Part shown: positions 1-5,108 of the stretch, in pieces
How positions within the stretch are numbered: the first letter of the stretch is position 1
Layout: each line of letters begins with the position of its first letter
The notes under the pieces: generated by a model
Databases searched by the model: none
Told to the model about the DNA's origin: nothing
The model's input: the letters and a program-made list of their open reading frames with translations, nothing else
Translations under genes and position numbers: made by a program
NCBI GenBank assembly: GCA_014728425.1
Contig: WJLO01000023.1
Span: 1-5,365 of the forward strand
DNA from: Minisyncoccota bacterium
GTDB taxonomy: Bacteria > Patescibacteriota > Microgenomatia > UBA1400 > PJMF01
Length of the DNA: 5,365 nucleotides
Direction of reading: 5' to 3'

Positions 1-134
1 ACCAGGCCCTCATCAGGATGGTTATAGTATCTTAACTATGAGTGGTTTGCCTAAACCTGTGTCTTTAGATCGATCTAACCAGGTTGTAGTCCAAGACTTG
101 CCTTTAATTAGAAATGAGCAAATGCACCGCTGTC
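1..134. repeat. 134-bp direct repeat R1, left copy
   Basis: This segment matches 2040-2173 in the same orientation with one difference (G at 49, A at 2088). Similarity stops at 134/2173; the left limit is unknown because the copy begins at the window edge. Read on the plus strand from base 2 it is open for 45 codons (from PGPHQDGY to NEQMHRCH) and stops at 137-139, so it could be the 3' end of a gene truncated by the edge. The G/A difference is synonymous in that frame (Leu), but also synonymous in an open minus-strand frame, so it does not settle the coding strand. I do not recognise the peptide. The copy lies to the left of the displaced ssrA fragment, just as the other copy lies to the left of the intact ssrA gene. 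Confidence 0.9.
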
Positions 135-169
135 ATTGAAGGGGCAACTTTGGCATTATTTTTTTGTTG

Positions 170-175
170 TATATT
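170..175 (+). promoter_or_regulatory. possible -10 element, leaderless spacing
   Basis: TATATT ends six bases before the ATG at 182, which would put the transcription start at or next to the A of the ATG. The only nearby -35-like match (TTTGGC, 149-154) is poor. The spacing is the same as at the 851 and comF starts. Confidence 0.35.
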
Positions 176-181
176 CAGCAT

Positions 182-631
182 ATGAGTAAAGTAATTACGA
201 TTTTTAACCAGAGCTTCAGAGGAATGCTCCCCAATTACCTGAATTTATCAAAAGAATTGTTGGCAATATAAATGATTTAACTGGAGAAGGCAGAGGATCA
301 ATGTTTATGCATATTGCTGAAATTATGAAAAAAGGTGGTAAAACTATTTCGTGTGTAGATATAACTAATAGAGTCAGCTACGAAGCTTATTATAATTTAA
401 TGAAATTACAAGCCCTGCCTATGGCTGCTTCTCTTATACCTTAAATACCTATAACGCCCGTTGGTCGACTTCTGTTAGCATTAGTATTACCTTTATCTTC
501 TTTTATAAAAGCCATTAGGGCAGCAAAACAATTTTTTTTATCATCTTCCACATTTAGATTATTTTTATAGAATTTATTCTTGGAAAGAGAGTTTAGCTAG
601 AGCTGCTAATCAGCCCGCATTAGCGTCATGA
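182..631 (+). pseudogene. decayed coding region, possibly a Rossmann-fold (methyltransferase-like) protein
   Basis: Coding-like sequence can be followed across three lesions. It starts at ATG 182 (MSKVITIF). A one-base loss near 206 moves it to the frame open from 208 (PELQRNAPQLPEFIKRIVG...). TAA at 442-444 interrupts it after AASLIP. The same frame resumes (IPITPVGRLLLALVLPL) up to the run of eight T at 532-539, where one extra T shifts it to the frame ending RAANQPALAS and TGA at 629-631. Repaired, it would be about 149 residues. The part reading GEGRGS, then about ten residues, then KKGGKTISCVDIT resembles a glycine-rich loop followed by a beta strand, as in class I SAM methyltransferases. 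That family call is weak. It lies between repeat R1 and the displaced ssrA fragment, in the presumed older element. The stops are TAA and TGA, so simple UGA recoding would not rescue it. Confidence 0.6.
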
Positions 632-696
632 TAGTTAACGACTTCAAAAAGAATACTCATTTTTAAATAGTTTTCAGATTGATACACCAACCTTTA
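632..696. other. short spacer without recognisable features
   Basis: These 65 AT-rich bases separate the pseudogene from the displaced ssrA fragment. No open frame, hairpin or promoter stands out. The end of the segment (TTTTCAGATT, 671-680) recurs in part at about 2182-2191 in the equivalent spacer next to the intact ssrA gene, but the match is too short to prove homology. Confidence 0.5.
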
Positions 697-796
697 GAGA
701 TGAGGGGCAATGAACCCCTGCCCGCAAACACGCAATCAAACAACCTCTACAGGCATAGTTTACTTTTAGATTTAGAGTTAGTGGTGAGTAAACCAA
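697..796 (-). repeat. displaced 3' fragment of ssrA (outer attachment-site copy)
   Basis: These 100 bp match 2283-2382, the 3' end of the tmRNA gene, in the same orientation with one substitution (C721 versus T2307). On the minus strand the fragment covers part of the PK4 region, the 3' strand of helix 2, the T-arm with its TTCATTG loop, and six of seven bases of the 3' acceptor strand. It has no 5' half, so it cannot make tmRNA. The one difference turns the conserved GGAC before the T-arm into GGGC, and the last acceptor base is also changed (C to T), as expected of a non-functional copy. A duplicated gene 3' end is the usual trace left by integration of an element at a tRNA or tmRNA gene. 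Confidence 0.85.
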
Positions 797-821
797 TAAC
801 ATTTATTTGGTTTTAGGTGTG

Positions 822-844
822 TATAATACTTAGGCATATATAAT
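822..844 (+). promoter_or_regulatory. two TATAAT -10 elements before the 851 gene
   Basis: Perfect TATAAT hexamers occur at 822-827 and 839-844. The second ends six bases before ATG 851, which would give a leaderless mRNA; the first would give a leader of about 17 bases. The bases TGTG precede the first box, close to an extended -10. No convincing -35 and no Shine-Dalgarno sequence are present in 797-850. The promoter lies directly beside the displaced ssrA fragment, at the edge of the putative element. Confidence 0.6.
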
Positions 845-850
845 ACACTC

Positions 851-2032
851 ATGCAAAAAGAAGAACAACAAGCTCAGCCTAAACAAGTAGAGTTAAAACA
901 AGAACTTTCTTTTCTCCTCAAAAAAAGGTACTGGAAGATAATTACAATTATTTTGGCACTACTTCTAGCACTCATTTCTATTGCTTTTTATTTTAGTCAA
1001 AATGAAGCAACTTTTTTAAAAACCACAAAAACAGAGACAGAAACAATGCCGGCTTCCTTAGCTACACAAGAAGAGGAATCGCTAGCAACAGTTGAAGAAC
1101 TAGAGTGCACAGGTAATAGAATAACAGATTATTCTGTGGGTTTTTCAATTACTTGCCCTTCTGATCTTAAACTATATACATATCAAGATAAACACCTTGC
1201 TTACAATGGCGCTTCTGAAAAAATGCTATATTTTTGTGAATCTCAAATAAATCCTTCAGAGGGATATGCAGATAGATGCACTACTGGTGGTATTTTAATT
1301 TGGGCTAACGGTGATGATTGGGAGGGCGAGTGTGAACCTGAGAACAGAGCTAGCATCCACCTAAATGGAGAGAAAAAGTCATACTGCTTATATCCAGAAC
1401 GATTTGATCAATTATATGTAGGAGACTTATTTGAAAAGCCAACTAATAGTGCCTTTTTGATTCAAGGGTCATTTTCTGATAATTTTACAAAAGAAGATGC
1501 CTTGGAGATGTTGAGCACTTTTCAGACTTTGCCAGATATAAGTGAGTGGAATATTTATGAAAATGAAGAATATGGGTTTAAATTCAAATATCCGGATGGT
1601 TGGGAAGTGGAGAAGATAAATTTAGATGCTGATACGGCTTTCCACGAGGGGGCAGAAAAAGTTGAATACATGTTGATATATTCCCCAAATAAAAAATATC
1701 AGCTTCACTTAGGCATAAAAGAAAAAGGAAATGAAAAAGTACAGATAACAACAAGGACTGGAGTTGGTGCTGGTGATTTTGTAAAAACGAATTATATTTT
1801 AGTCAATGGTCTTAAAGTTGATGTATACAACCTTGTTTTTCAAGATAAAGTACAAGAAGTGTTTTTTGGAAAAGATGCAAGTAGATTTTATATTGGAGAA
1901 TACGAATTAGTATCTTACTTTAGTTATTCCAATGAAAATGACAGCATCAACATAGATAAAATGGATATGACAGACATAGAAGAAGTTGATATTGCTAAGA
2001 GAATTCTTTCTAGCTTAGAGTTTATGAACTGA
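851..2032 (+). CDS. membrane-anchored secreted protein with two PsbP-like modules, function unknown
   Basis: The 393-residue product has a charged N-terminal cytoplasmic tail (1-28), one membrane helix (about 29-48, ITIILALLLALISIAFYF) and a Thr/Glu-rich linker (about 52-85). The rest is probably outside the cell. Two modules follow. The first (about 88-229) begins YSVGFSITCPSDLKL and ends EMLSTFQTL; the second (about 235-392) begins YGFKFKYPDGWEVEK and ends KRILSSLEF. This layout (GFxhxhPxxW near the start, a hhSSh helix at the end) is like the PsbP-related proteins common in CPR bacteria. All six cysteines (86, 102, 129, 143, 161, 179) lie before or in the first module, so disulfides are plausible. 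ATG 851 is chosen because it starts the open frame beside the -10 boxes; there is no ribosome binding site. It is the only gene in the putative element. A surface or binding role is inference. Confidence 0.85.
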   Translation: MQKEEQQAQPKQVELKQELSFLLKKRYWKIITIILALLLALISIAFYFSQNEATFLKTTKTETETMPASLATQEEESLATVEELECTGNRITDYSVGFSITCPSDLKLYTYQDKHLAYNGASEKMLYFCESQINPSEGYADRCTTGGILIWANGDDWEGECEPENRASIHLNGEKKSYCLYPERFDQLYVGDLFEKPTNSAFLIQGSFSDNFTKEDALEMLSTFQTLPDISEWNIYENEEYGFKFKYPDGWEVEKINLDADTAFHEGAEKVEYMLIYSPNKKYQLHLGIKEKGNEKVQITTRTGVGAGDFVKTNYILVNGLKVDVYNLVFQDKVQEVFFGKDASRFYIGEYELVSYFSYSNENDSINIDKMDMTDIEEVDIAKRILSSLEFMN

Positions 2033-2039
2033 TTTTACA

Positions 2040-2173
2040 ACCAGGCCCTCATCAGGATGGTTATAGTATCTTAACTATGAGTGGTTTACCTAAACCTGTG
2101 TCTTTAGATCGATCTAACCAGGTTGTAGTCCAAGACTTGCCTTTAATTAGAAATGAGCAAATGCACCGCTGTC
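2040..2173. repeat. 134-bp direct repeat R1, inner copy
   Basis: This is the second copy of 1-134 with one substitution (A2088). It begins seven bases after the TGA of the 851 gene, though its true left limit is unknown because the other copy is cut by the window edge. It ends 109 bases short of the duplicated ssrA tail. The plus-strand frame of the left copy is open here from 2014 (after TAG at 2011-2013) to TAG at 2176-2178 and has no start upstream, so any gene in it is truncated. It may be an end region shared by related elements. Confidence 0.9.
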
Positions 2174-2280
2174 GGTAGATTTTTTTCAGATTTGCCAAAT
2201 GATTTTTTGAGTATATCAAGCAGGGCAAACCCTTCAAACCTTGGTGTAGGGTAAACCATTAGAACCTTGGTGAAGAAGGG
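2174..2280. other. spacer downstream of ssrA with a 10-bp direct repeat
   Basis: This unique spacer lies between repeat R1 and the tmRNA 3' end. AACCTTGGTG occurs twice (2237-2246 and 2263-2272, period 26). Arm-type integrase sites are often short direct repeats near attachment sites, so this is worth noting, but two copies prove nothing. On the minus strand, CAAG...GGG TTTG CCC...CTTG (2247 down to 2221) could fold into a weak hairpin after ssrA, without a following T run, so I do not call a terminator. The open minus frame across this spacer and the ssrA tail is not taken as a gene. Confidence 0.5.
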
Positions 2281-2282
2281 TG

Positions 2283-2382
2283 GAGATGAGGGGCAATGAA
2301 CCCCTGTCCGCAAACACGCAATCAAACAACCTCTACAGGCATAGTTTACTTTTAGATTTAGAGTTAGTGGTGAGTAAACCAA
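2283..2382 (-). repeat. ssrA 3' end, functional attachment-site copy
   Basis: This is the 100-bp stretch of ssrA duplicated at 697-796. It includes the T-arm hairpin (AGGGG/CCCCT) and nearly the whole 3' acceptor strand. It is the intact copy: it keeps the GGAC motif and continues into the rest of the gene. If an element integrated here, this copy joins the chromosomal 5' part of ssrA to an element-supplied tail. Confidence 0.8.
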
Positions 2383-2398
2383 CCGCACTTACTCCATC

Positions 2399-2497
2399 CA
2401 GGTCAAAATTCTTAAGTTAACAGCGACCTGCAACCATTAACTGTCACACTGACTAGGTTTTCACCCATGAGCTTTCGCCAGTGAAAAAAGACTCATG
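2399..2497 (-). other. tmRNA pseudoknots PK2 and PK3
   Basis: PK2: stem 1 is CATGAG (2497-2492) with CTCATG (2471-2466). A loop stretch TTTTCAC (2487-2481) pairs with GTGAAAA (2464-2458). PK3: stem 1 is AGTTAA (2442-2437) with TTAACT (2420-2415). The loop stretch CAGGTC (2430-2425) pairs with GACCTG (2404-2399). Both are perfect H-type pseudoknots in the order expected after helix 5, and both fit only the minus strand as an RNA. Confidence 0.85.
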
Positions 2498-2501
2498 AAT
2501 G

Positions 2502-2527
2502 CCAGTTTAAGCGTAAAGCTGAGCTGG
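2502..2527 (-). other. tmRNA helix 5 containing the tag stop codon
   Basis: CCAGCTCAGC (2527-2518) pairs with GC, one bulged base, then TTAAACTGG (2512-2502), allowing two G-U pairs, around a five-base loop. The tag stop TAA (2509-2507) lies in its 3' strand, as in E. coli helix 5, where the tag stop is also within the helix. Confidence 0.65.
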
Positions 2528-2611
2528 AGCTGCCTGCCGTCCTTGGAGCATGGCGACAAAATTGTCGCGAGCCTCGCGGAGGGCGGCAACTGTACTGCGT
2601 ATTTCAGAAAC
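2507..2611 (-). other. tmRNA proteolysis-tag reading frame, 34 codons
   Basis: The frame resumes at GTT 2611, eleven bases after PK1, the same distance as in E. coli tmRNA, and ends at TAA 2509-2507 inside helix 5. The peptide starts VSEIRSTV and ends APAQLYA. At 34 residues it is far longer than the common 8-16 and longer than the roughly 26-residue mycoplasma tags. Codons 8-26 include a strong hairpin: TGCCGCCCTC (2588-2579) with AAGGACGGCA (2544-2535), one G-U pair allowed, with an inner GCGACA/TGTCGC stem (2568-2563 with 2558-2553). The hairpin spans 54 nt, a multiple of three; without it the tag would be the 16-residue VSEIRSTVAAPAQLYA. The other two frames give an immediate TGA or no stop near helix 5, which supports this frame. 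The small hydrophobic end (LYA) resembles other tags ending in Tyr-Ala or Ala-Ala. Confidence 0.7.
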
Positions 2612-2619
2612 GACAGTTA

Positions 2620-2657
2620 TTTTTTAACTCTGTTTGATATCTATTAGTTAAAGATAG
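2620..2657 (-). other. tmRNA pseudoknot PK1 upstream of the tag
   Basis: CTAT (2657-2654) pairs with ATAG (2644-2641); shifting to TATC/GATA is equally possible. The loop stretch TTTAACT (2652-2646) pairs with AGTTAAA (2629-2623), giving an H-type pseudoknot. Eleven bases (2622-2612) then lead to the resume codon, which fixes the tag frame. Confidence 0.8.
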
Positions 2658-2712
2658 CCTGCAGTTGTTAAAGAGCGGTCACGTCAAAACTATACATCCC
2701 CTTAAGCTATAT

Positions 2713-2741
2713 ATTATAGGATATTCAAGCTTAAAATTCAA
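2713..2741 (-). promoter_or_regulatory. ssrA promoter (TTGAAT-N17-TATAAT)
   Basis: On the minus strand, -35 TTGAAT occupies 2741-2736 and a perfect -10 TATAAT occupies 2718-2713, with the ideal 17-base spacer. Transcription would start at about 2706, a few bases before the mature tmRNA 5' end at 2701, leaving a short leader for RNase P. The -35 begins one base after the comF stop codon (2745-2743), so comF read-through could also feed ssrA. This is the best consensus promoter in the window, fitting a highly expressed RNA. Confidence 0.8.
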
Positions 2742-2742
2742 T

Positions 2743-3396
2743 CTAACCTTCATGACAAACTGCTACACTAATTACTCGAGTAACGCCAGTTTGTTTAAGC
2801 ACTTTAGCACATTCATTAAGGGTAGTGCCAGTAGTAATTACATCATCTAAAATCAACACTGTTTGATCAAGTAGTTGATTACTTTTTATGCCTGGCATTA
2901 ATAAAAAAACGTTTTGTAAATGCTGTAGTCGTTTGGCCCGATCTCGAATTTGGGCTTGAGGTTGAGTGTAGTAAGTCCTGACCAGCAATTCTTGATAGTC
3001 AGTTTGTGTTAAACGCGCCAATTCTTGACCCATCACTGCTGCTTGATTAAAACCACGCTCTTTTAGGCGATCAGAGTGCAAAGGTACAGTAGTAATTAAG
3101 GGCGCAGTTATTACATCAGCCAAATAAAACCACAGCAGCTTAGCTAAAAACAATCCAATTTTTTTAATTTGTTGATATTTATAAGCTTGAATCAAGCTTG
3201 ATAATGGAGGCTGATAACGACCCATAGCCCAACTTTGATCAAGATAGTTAGGTTTAAGTTGGAGTTGTACTGGTAAACTAAAAAAATCAATTTGGTTTAA
3301 ACAATCATCACAAAGAAAACAGTTCCATCTTTGACATTGCACACAAAACTTGGGTAAAACTAGATCTAGTAAATTGTTTTTGAGTTGAGCTAGCAT
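2743..3396 (-). CDS. comF: ComF family phosphoribosyltransferase-like protein
   Basis: The 217-residue product has the full ComF layout and a normal family length. An N-terminal zinc-ribbon-like region holds Cys18, 21, 26, 29 and 32 (FCVQCQRWNCFLCDDC). The middle has VPLHSDRLKERGFNQA (104-119), the usual ComF VPxxxxRxxxRGFNQ motif. The C-terminal part has the PRPP-binding loop LILDDVITTGTTL (181-193) with its paired acidic residues. ComF proteins are linked to DNA uptake in naturally competent bacteria and the family also occurs in many others; the reaction, if any, is unsettled. ATG 3396 is chosen because the conserved N-terminus follows it and a TATAAA box lies six bases upstream; there is no Shine-Dalgarno. 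The gene diverges from the 3430 gene and ends beside the ssrA promoter with no clear terminator between. Confidence 0.92.
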   Translation of the reverse strand: MLAQLKNNLLDLVLPKFCVQCQRWNCFLCDDCLNQIDFFSLPVQLQLKPNYLDQSWAMGRYQPPLSSLIQAYKYQQIKKIGLFLAKLLWFYLADVITAPLITTVPLHSDRLKERGFNQAAVMGQELARLTQTDYQELLVRTYYTQPQAQIRDRAKRLQHLQNVFLLMPGIKSNQLLDQTVLILDDVITTGTTLNECAKVLKQTGVTRVISVAVCHEG

Positions 3397-3402
3397 TGTT
3401 TG

Positions 3403-3410
3403 TTTATAAC
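3403..3410. promoter_or_regulatory. shared -10 box between divergent genes
   Basis: TTTATAAC serves both strands. On the minus strand TATAAA (3408-3403), preceded by TG and one base as in an extended -10, ends six bases before the comF ATG and suggests a leaderless comF mRNA. On the plus strand TATAAC (3405-3410) would give a leader of roughly 13 bases before ATG 3430. The whole gap between the two genes is 33 bp, so their promoters must overlap. Neither strand has a clear -35. Confidence 0.5.
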
Positions 3411-3429
3411 ATGAGATACTGACATCTAG

Positions 3430-5100
3430 ATGACATCAGTTTTTAAAGCAAGGTTTTTACCTGACCAACCCAGCCAATTTTGGCATCTAAACAAGGTTTT
3501 ATTAGGTCTAGTTTTGTTGATAGCTTTAGTGGTCTATCTGCCAGTAATCAACAATGGTTTTGTTTGGGATGATGAAGAGCAAATAGTCAGTAACTTAGCA
3601 ATCAGAGATTTAAGCAACATTCCCAATTTATTTGCTGGCGGCACCTTTAATGCTGGTGGCTCAAGCAAGCTGACTGGCGGTTACTACAAACCATTAATGC
3701 CAGTGTTTTTTAGTTTGAACTATGCTTTTTTTGGGCTTTGGCCTGGCGGTTATCATCTTACTCAATTAGGCTTACATTTATTAGTAGTGAGTTTGGTTTT
3801 TTTAGTGAGCAAAAGTTTTTGGCAGCGCCATTATCCTCAATCAGCATCAGTAATTGCTTTTTTTGTTAGCCTATTTTTTGCCATTCATCCTGCCAACAGC
3901 GAAGCAGTGGTTTATAGCTCTGGAGCTCAAGATGTTTTAAATACTTTGTTTGGCCTAATAGCAGTGTGGCTAGCCATCAAGATTAGTCAACAAACTCAAA
4001 CAGATCTACTGGTACAGTTAAAATGGTTAGGTTTGACTGCGACTAGCTGTTTATTGGCTCTACTGAGCAAAGAGGCTGGTGTAGTATTTTTAGCTATTAT
4101 TGGATTTTATTTTTGGCTTTATCAACGCCAACTAGCACGCTTGTGGTGGGCTTTTGCTAGCACTGTAGTTTTGCTTTATTTATTTATGAGGCTAATTATC
4201 GCTCAGATGAGCATCGGAGTACATGGTGTAGCACCTATGAGTCAAGCTAGTTGGTGGCAACGCTTGCTTACTTTACCCTTTGAGTTGTTTTCTTATTTGA
4301 GATTAGTGTTTTTTCCTGCTCAGCTGTTTATTTCTCAACATCAGTTAGTCACTCAAGTGAGTGACCCGCGTTGTTGGGCAGCTGGTTTAGTAGTATTAGC
4401 AGTTTTACTAGCTTGGCTATTATTATTATGGCATTGGCAGAAAAAATGGCTGTTTTTTTGGAGTGGTTGGGTGGTGATCTCCTTAGGTCTAGTGCTGAAT
4501 CTGTTTCCTTTAGATATGACTATTTCTGAACGTTGGTTATATGGACCCATTATTGGCATTTTTAGCTTATTGGCTGGGTTGTTGCATCAGCTTGTTTTAG
4601 CTCGTCCTAGTTGGCAGCGACCAGGGTTAGTTGCTTTGATCATTTTGACGTTTTTGCTGGCCGGTCGGAGTTTTAGGCGTGTGTTTGACTGGCAGGATGG
4701 CTTGACTCTTTATGCTCATGATCTACAATTTAATCCGCAGGCTTATGATTTACAGCATAATTATGGAGTGGAGCTGTTTCGGGCTGGTGCTTACGACCAG
4801 GCTAAAATTCATTTTGAACGTTCTGTTTACTTAGCCCCAGACTGGTGGATTCCTTATAATAACTTAGGGGTTTACTACCAACATCAAGGTGAATTAGATC
4901 AGGCAGAAAAGTTTTATCAACGCTCGATTGATAAAGGCAATTATTATTTAGCTTATGAAAATTTAGCTGGCTTATTAATTAAGACTGGCGAACTAGAAAG
5001 AGCCAGTTCGCTGATTAAAGTTGCTAGGCAAAAATGGCCTTTAAGCCAGCAATTTTGGCAAATGGAGCTTTATTTACTCAACTCAGCCAAGGTGGAATGA
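3430..5100 (+). CDS. TMTC-like integral membrane GT-C protein with C-terminal TPR repeats
   Basis: The 556-residue protein has many membrane helices (about 22-40, 106-127, 140-152, 165-185, 203-230, 238-258, 316-336, 341-360, 370-390, 397-412) and then a soluble TPR region. The first outer loop carries FVWDDEEQ (44-51), like the acidic motif of GT-C glycosyltransferases. KPLMP (87-91), HPANSEAVVYSSGAQD (153-168), SKEAG (213-217) and ERWLYGP (367-373) match the pattern of TMTC/DUF1736-type proteins. About three TPR units follow (441-474, 475-508, 509-542; NNLGVYYQHQGELDQAEKFY is typical). In animals TMTC proteins are O-mannosyltransferases using dolichyl-phosphate mannose; bacterial relatives are mostly uncharacterised, so protein glycosylation is inferred. 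ATG 3430 is the only start before the first helix; no good ribosome binding site is seen. The stop is eight bases from the convergent tRNA gene, leaving no room for a terminator. Confidence 0.88.
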   Translation: MTSVFKARFLPDQPSQFWHLNKVLLGLVLLIALVVYLPVINNGFVWDDEEQIVSNLAIRDLSNIPNLFAGGTFNAGGSSKLTGGYYKPLMPVFFSLNYAFFGLWPGGYHLTQLGLHLLVVSLVFLVSKSFWQRHYPQSASVIAFFVSLFFAIHPANSEAVVYSSGAQDVLNTLFGLIAVWLAIKISQQTQTDLLVQLKWLGLTATSCLLALLSKEAGVVFLAIIGFYFWLYQRQLARLWWAFASTVVLLYLFMRLIIAQMSIGVHGVAPMSQASWWQRLLTLPFELFSYLRLVFFPAQLFISQHQLVTQVSDPRCWAAGLVVLAVLLAWLLLLWHWQKKWLFFWSGWVVISLGLVLNLFPLDMTISERWLYGPIIGIFSLLAGLLHQLVLARPSWQRPGLVALIILTFLLAGRSFRRVFDWQDGLTLYAHDLQFNPQAYDLQHNYGVELFRAGAYDQAKIHFERSVYLAPDWWIPYNNLGVYYQHQGELDQAEKFYQRSIDKGNYYLAYENLAGLLIKTGELERASSLIKVARQKWPLSQQFWQMELYLLNSAKVE

Positions 5101-5108
5101 GAATTGGG

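Larger units (their letters stand above)
697..2282. mobile_element. putative ssrA-integrated mini-element carrying one membrane-protein gene
   Basis: The segment lies between two directly repeated copies of the ssrA 3' end: the functional one (2283-2382) and a displaced one (697-796). One repeat boundary falls within two bases of the mature tmRNA 3' end, as expected when an element brings its own copy of the gene tail. At about 1.6 kb it holds only the 851-2032 gene and repeat R1, and no integrase, so it would be a cargo-only, non-autonomous or deletion-derived element. Repeat R1 also occurs beyond the left end, which suggests a second, related element stacked outside it. The alternative is a local segmental duplication of the ssrA tail and its downstream DNA. 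Confidence 0.55.
2281..2701 (-). ncRNA. ssrA: transfer-messenger RNA (tmRNA)
   Basis: tmRNA with SmpB rescues ribosomes stalled on broken mRNA and tags the unfinished protein for proteolysis. The 5' end GGGGATG (2701-2695) pairs with CATCTCC (2288-2282), followed by discriminator A (2281). The T-arm is GGAC-AGGGG-TTCATTG-CCCCT (2308 down to 2289). The 5' strand has the usual GTTTTGACG after the acceptor. Helix 2 is formed by AACAAC/GTTGTT (2669-2664 with 2330-2325) and CAGGC/GCCTG (2661-2657 with 2340-2336). PK1, the tag frame, a stop-containing helix 5, PK2 and PK3 follow in canonical order; PK4 is likely (GAGTAA 2394-2389 with TTACTC 2377-2372) but not fully resolved. The 421-nt RNA is longer than the 363 nt of E. 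coli, partly through a hairpin inside the tag. The genome reads ACCC at the 3' end, so the CCA must be completed by enzyme. comF ends just upstream. Confidence 0.95.

Noticed and set aside
182..631. Stop codons explained by UGA recoding, as in some CPR lineages
   Set aside because: The key interruption is TAA and the other lesions are frameshifts, so recoding of UGA would not restore the gene.
2285..2310. AGGGG/CCCCT hairpin, considered as a terminator or miniature transposon end
   Set aside because: It is the tmRNA T-arm, and its copy near 700-720 is explained by the displaced ssrA tail.
2143..2388. 81-codon open frame on the minus strand
   Set aside because: It runs through the 3' end of the tmRNA gene, the spacer and part of repeat R1. 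The RNA fold explains the sequence and the frame has no family resemblance.
2438..2619. Structured plus-strand RNA closed by TAACTGTC/GACAGTTA and followed by six T, considered as a retron-like or other ncRNA
   Set aside because: The minus strand forms a full tmRNA with promoter, acceptor stem, T-arm and pseudoknots. No reverse transcriptase is present.
2485..2634. GC-rich stretch open in several frames, first read as a foreign gene fragment
   Set aside because: The high GC comes from the tmRNA hairpins around the tag; only the minus-strand tag frame has functional support.
2702..2734. TTAAGCT...AGCTTAA inverted repeat after comF, considered as a terminator
   Set aside because: It has a long AT loop and no T run on either strand, and it overlaps the ssrA promoter.
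2665..2850. 61-codon open frame on the plus strand
   Set aside because: It is antisense to the ssrA 5' end and the comF 3' end, both firmly identified.
4353..4559. 68-codon open frame on the minus strand
   Set aside because: It is antisense to membrane segments of the TMTC-like gene, with low-complexity composition and no start signal.
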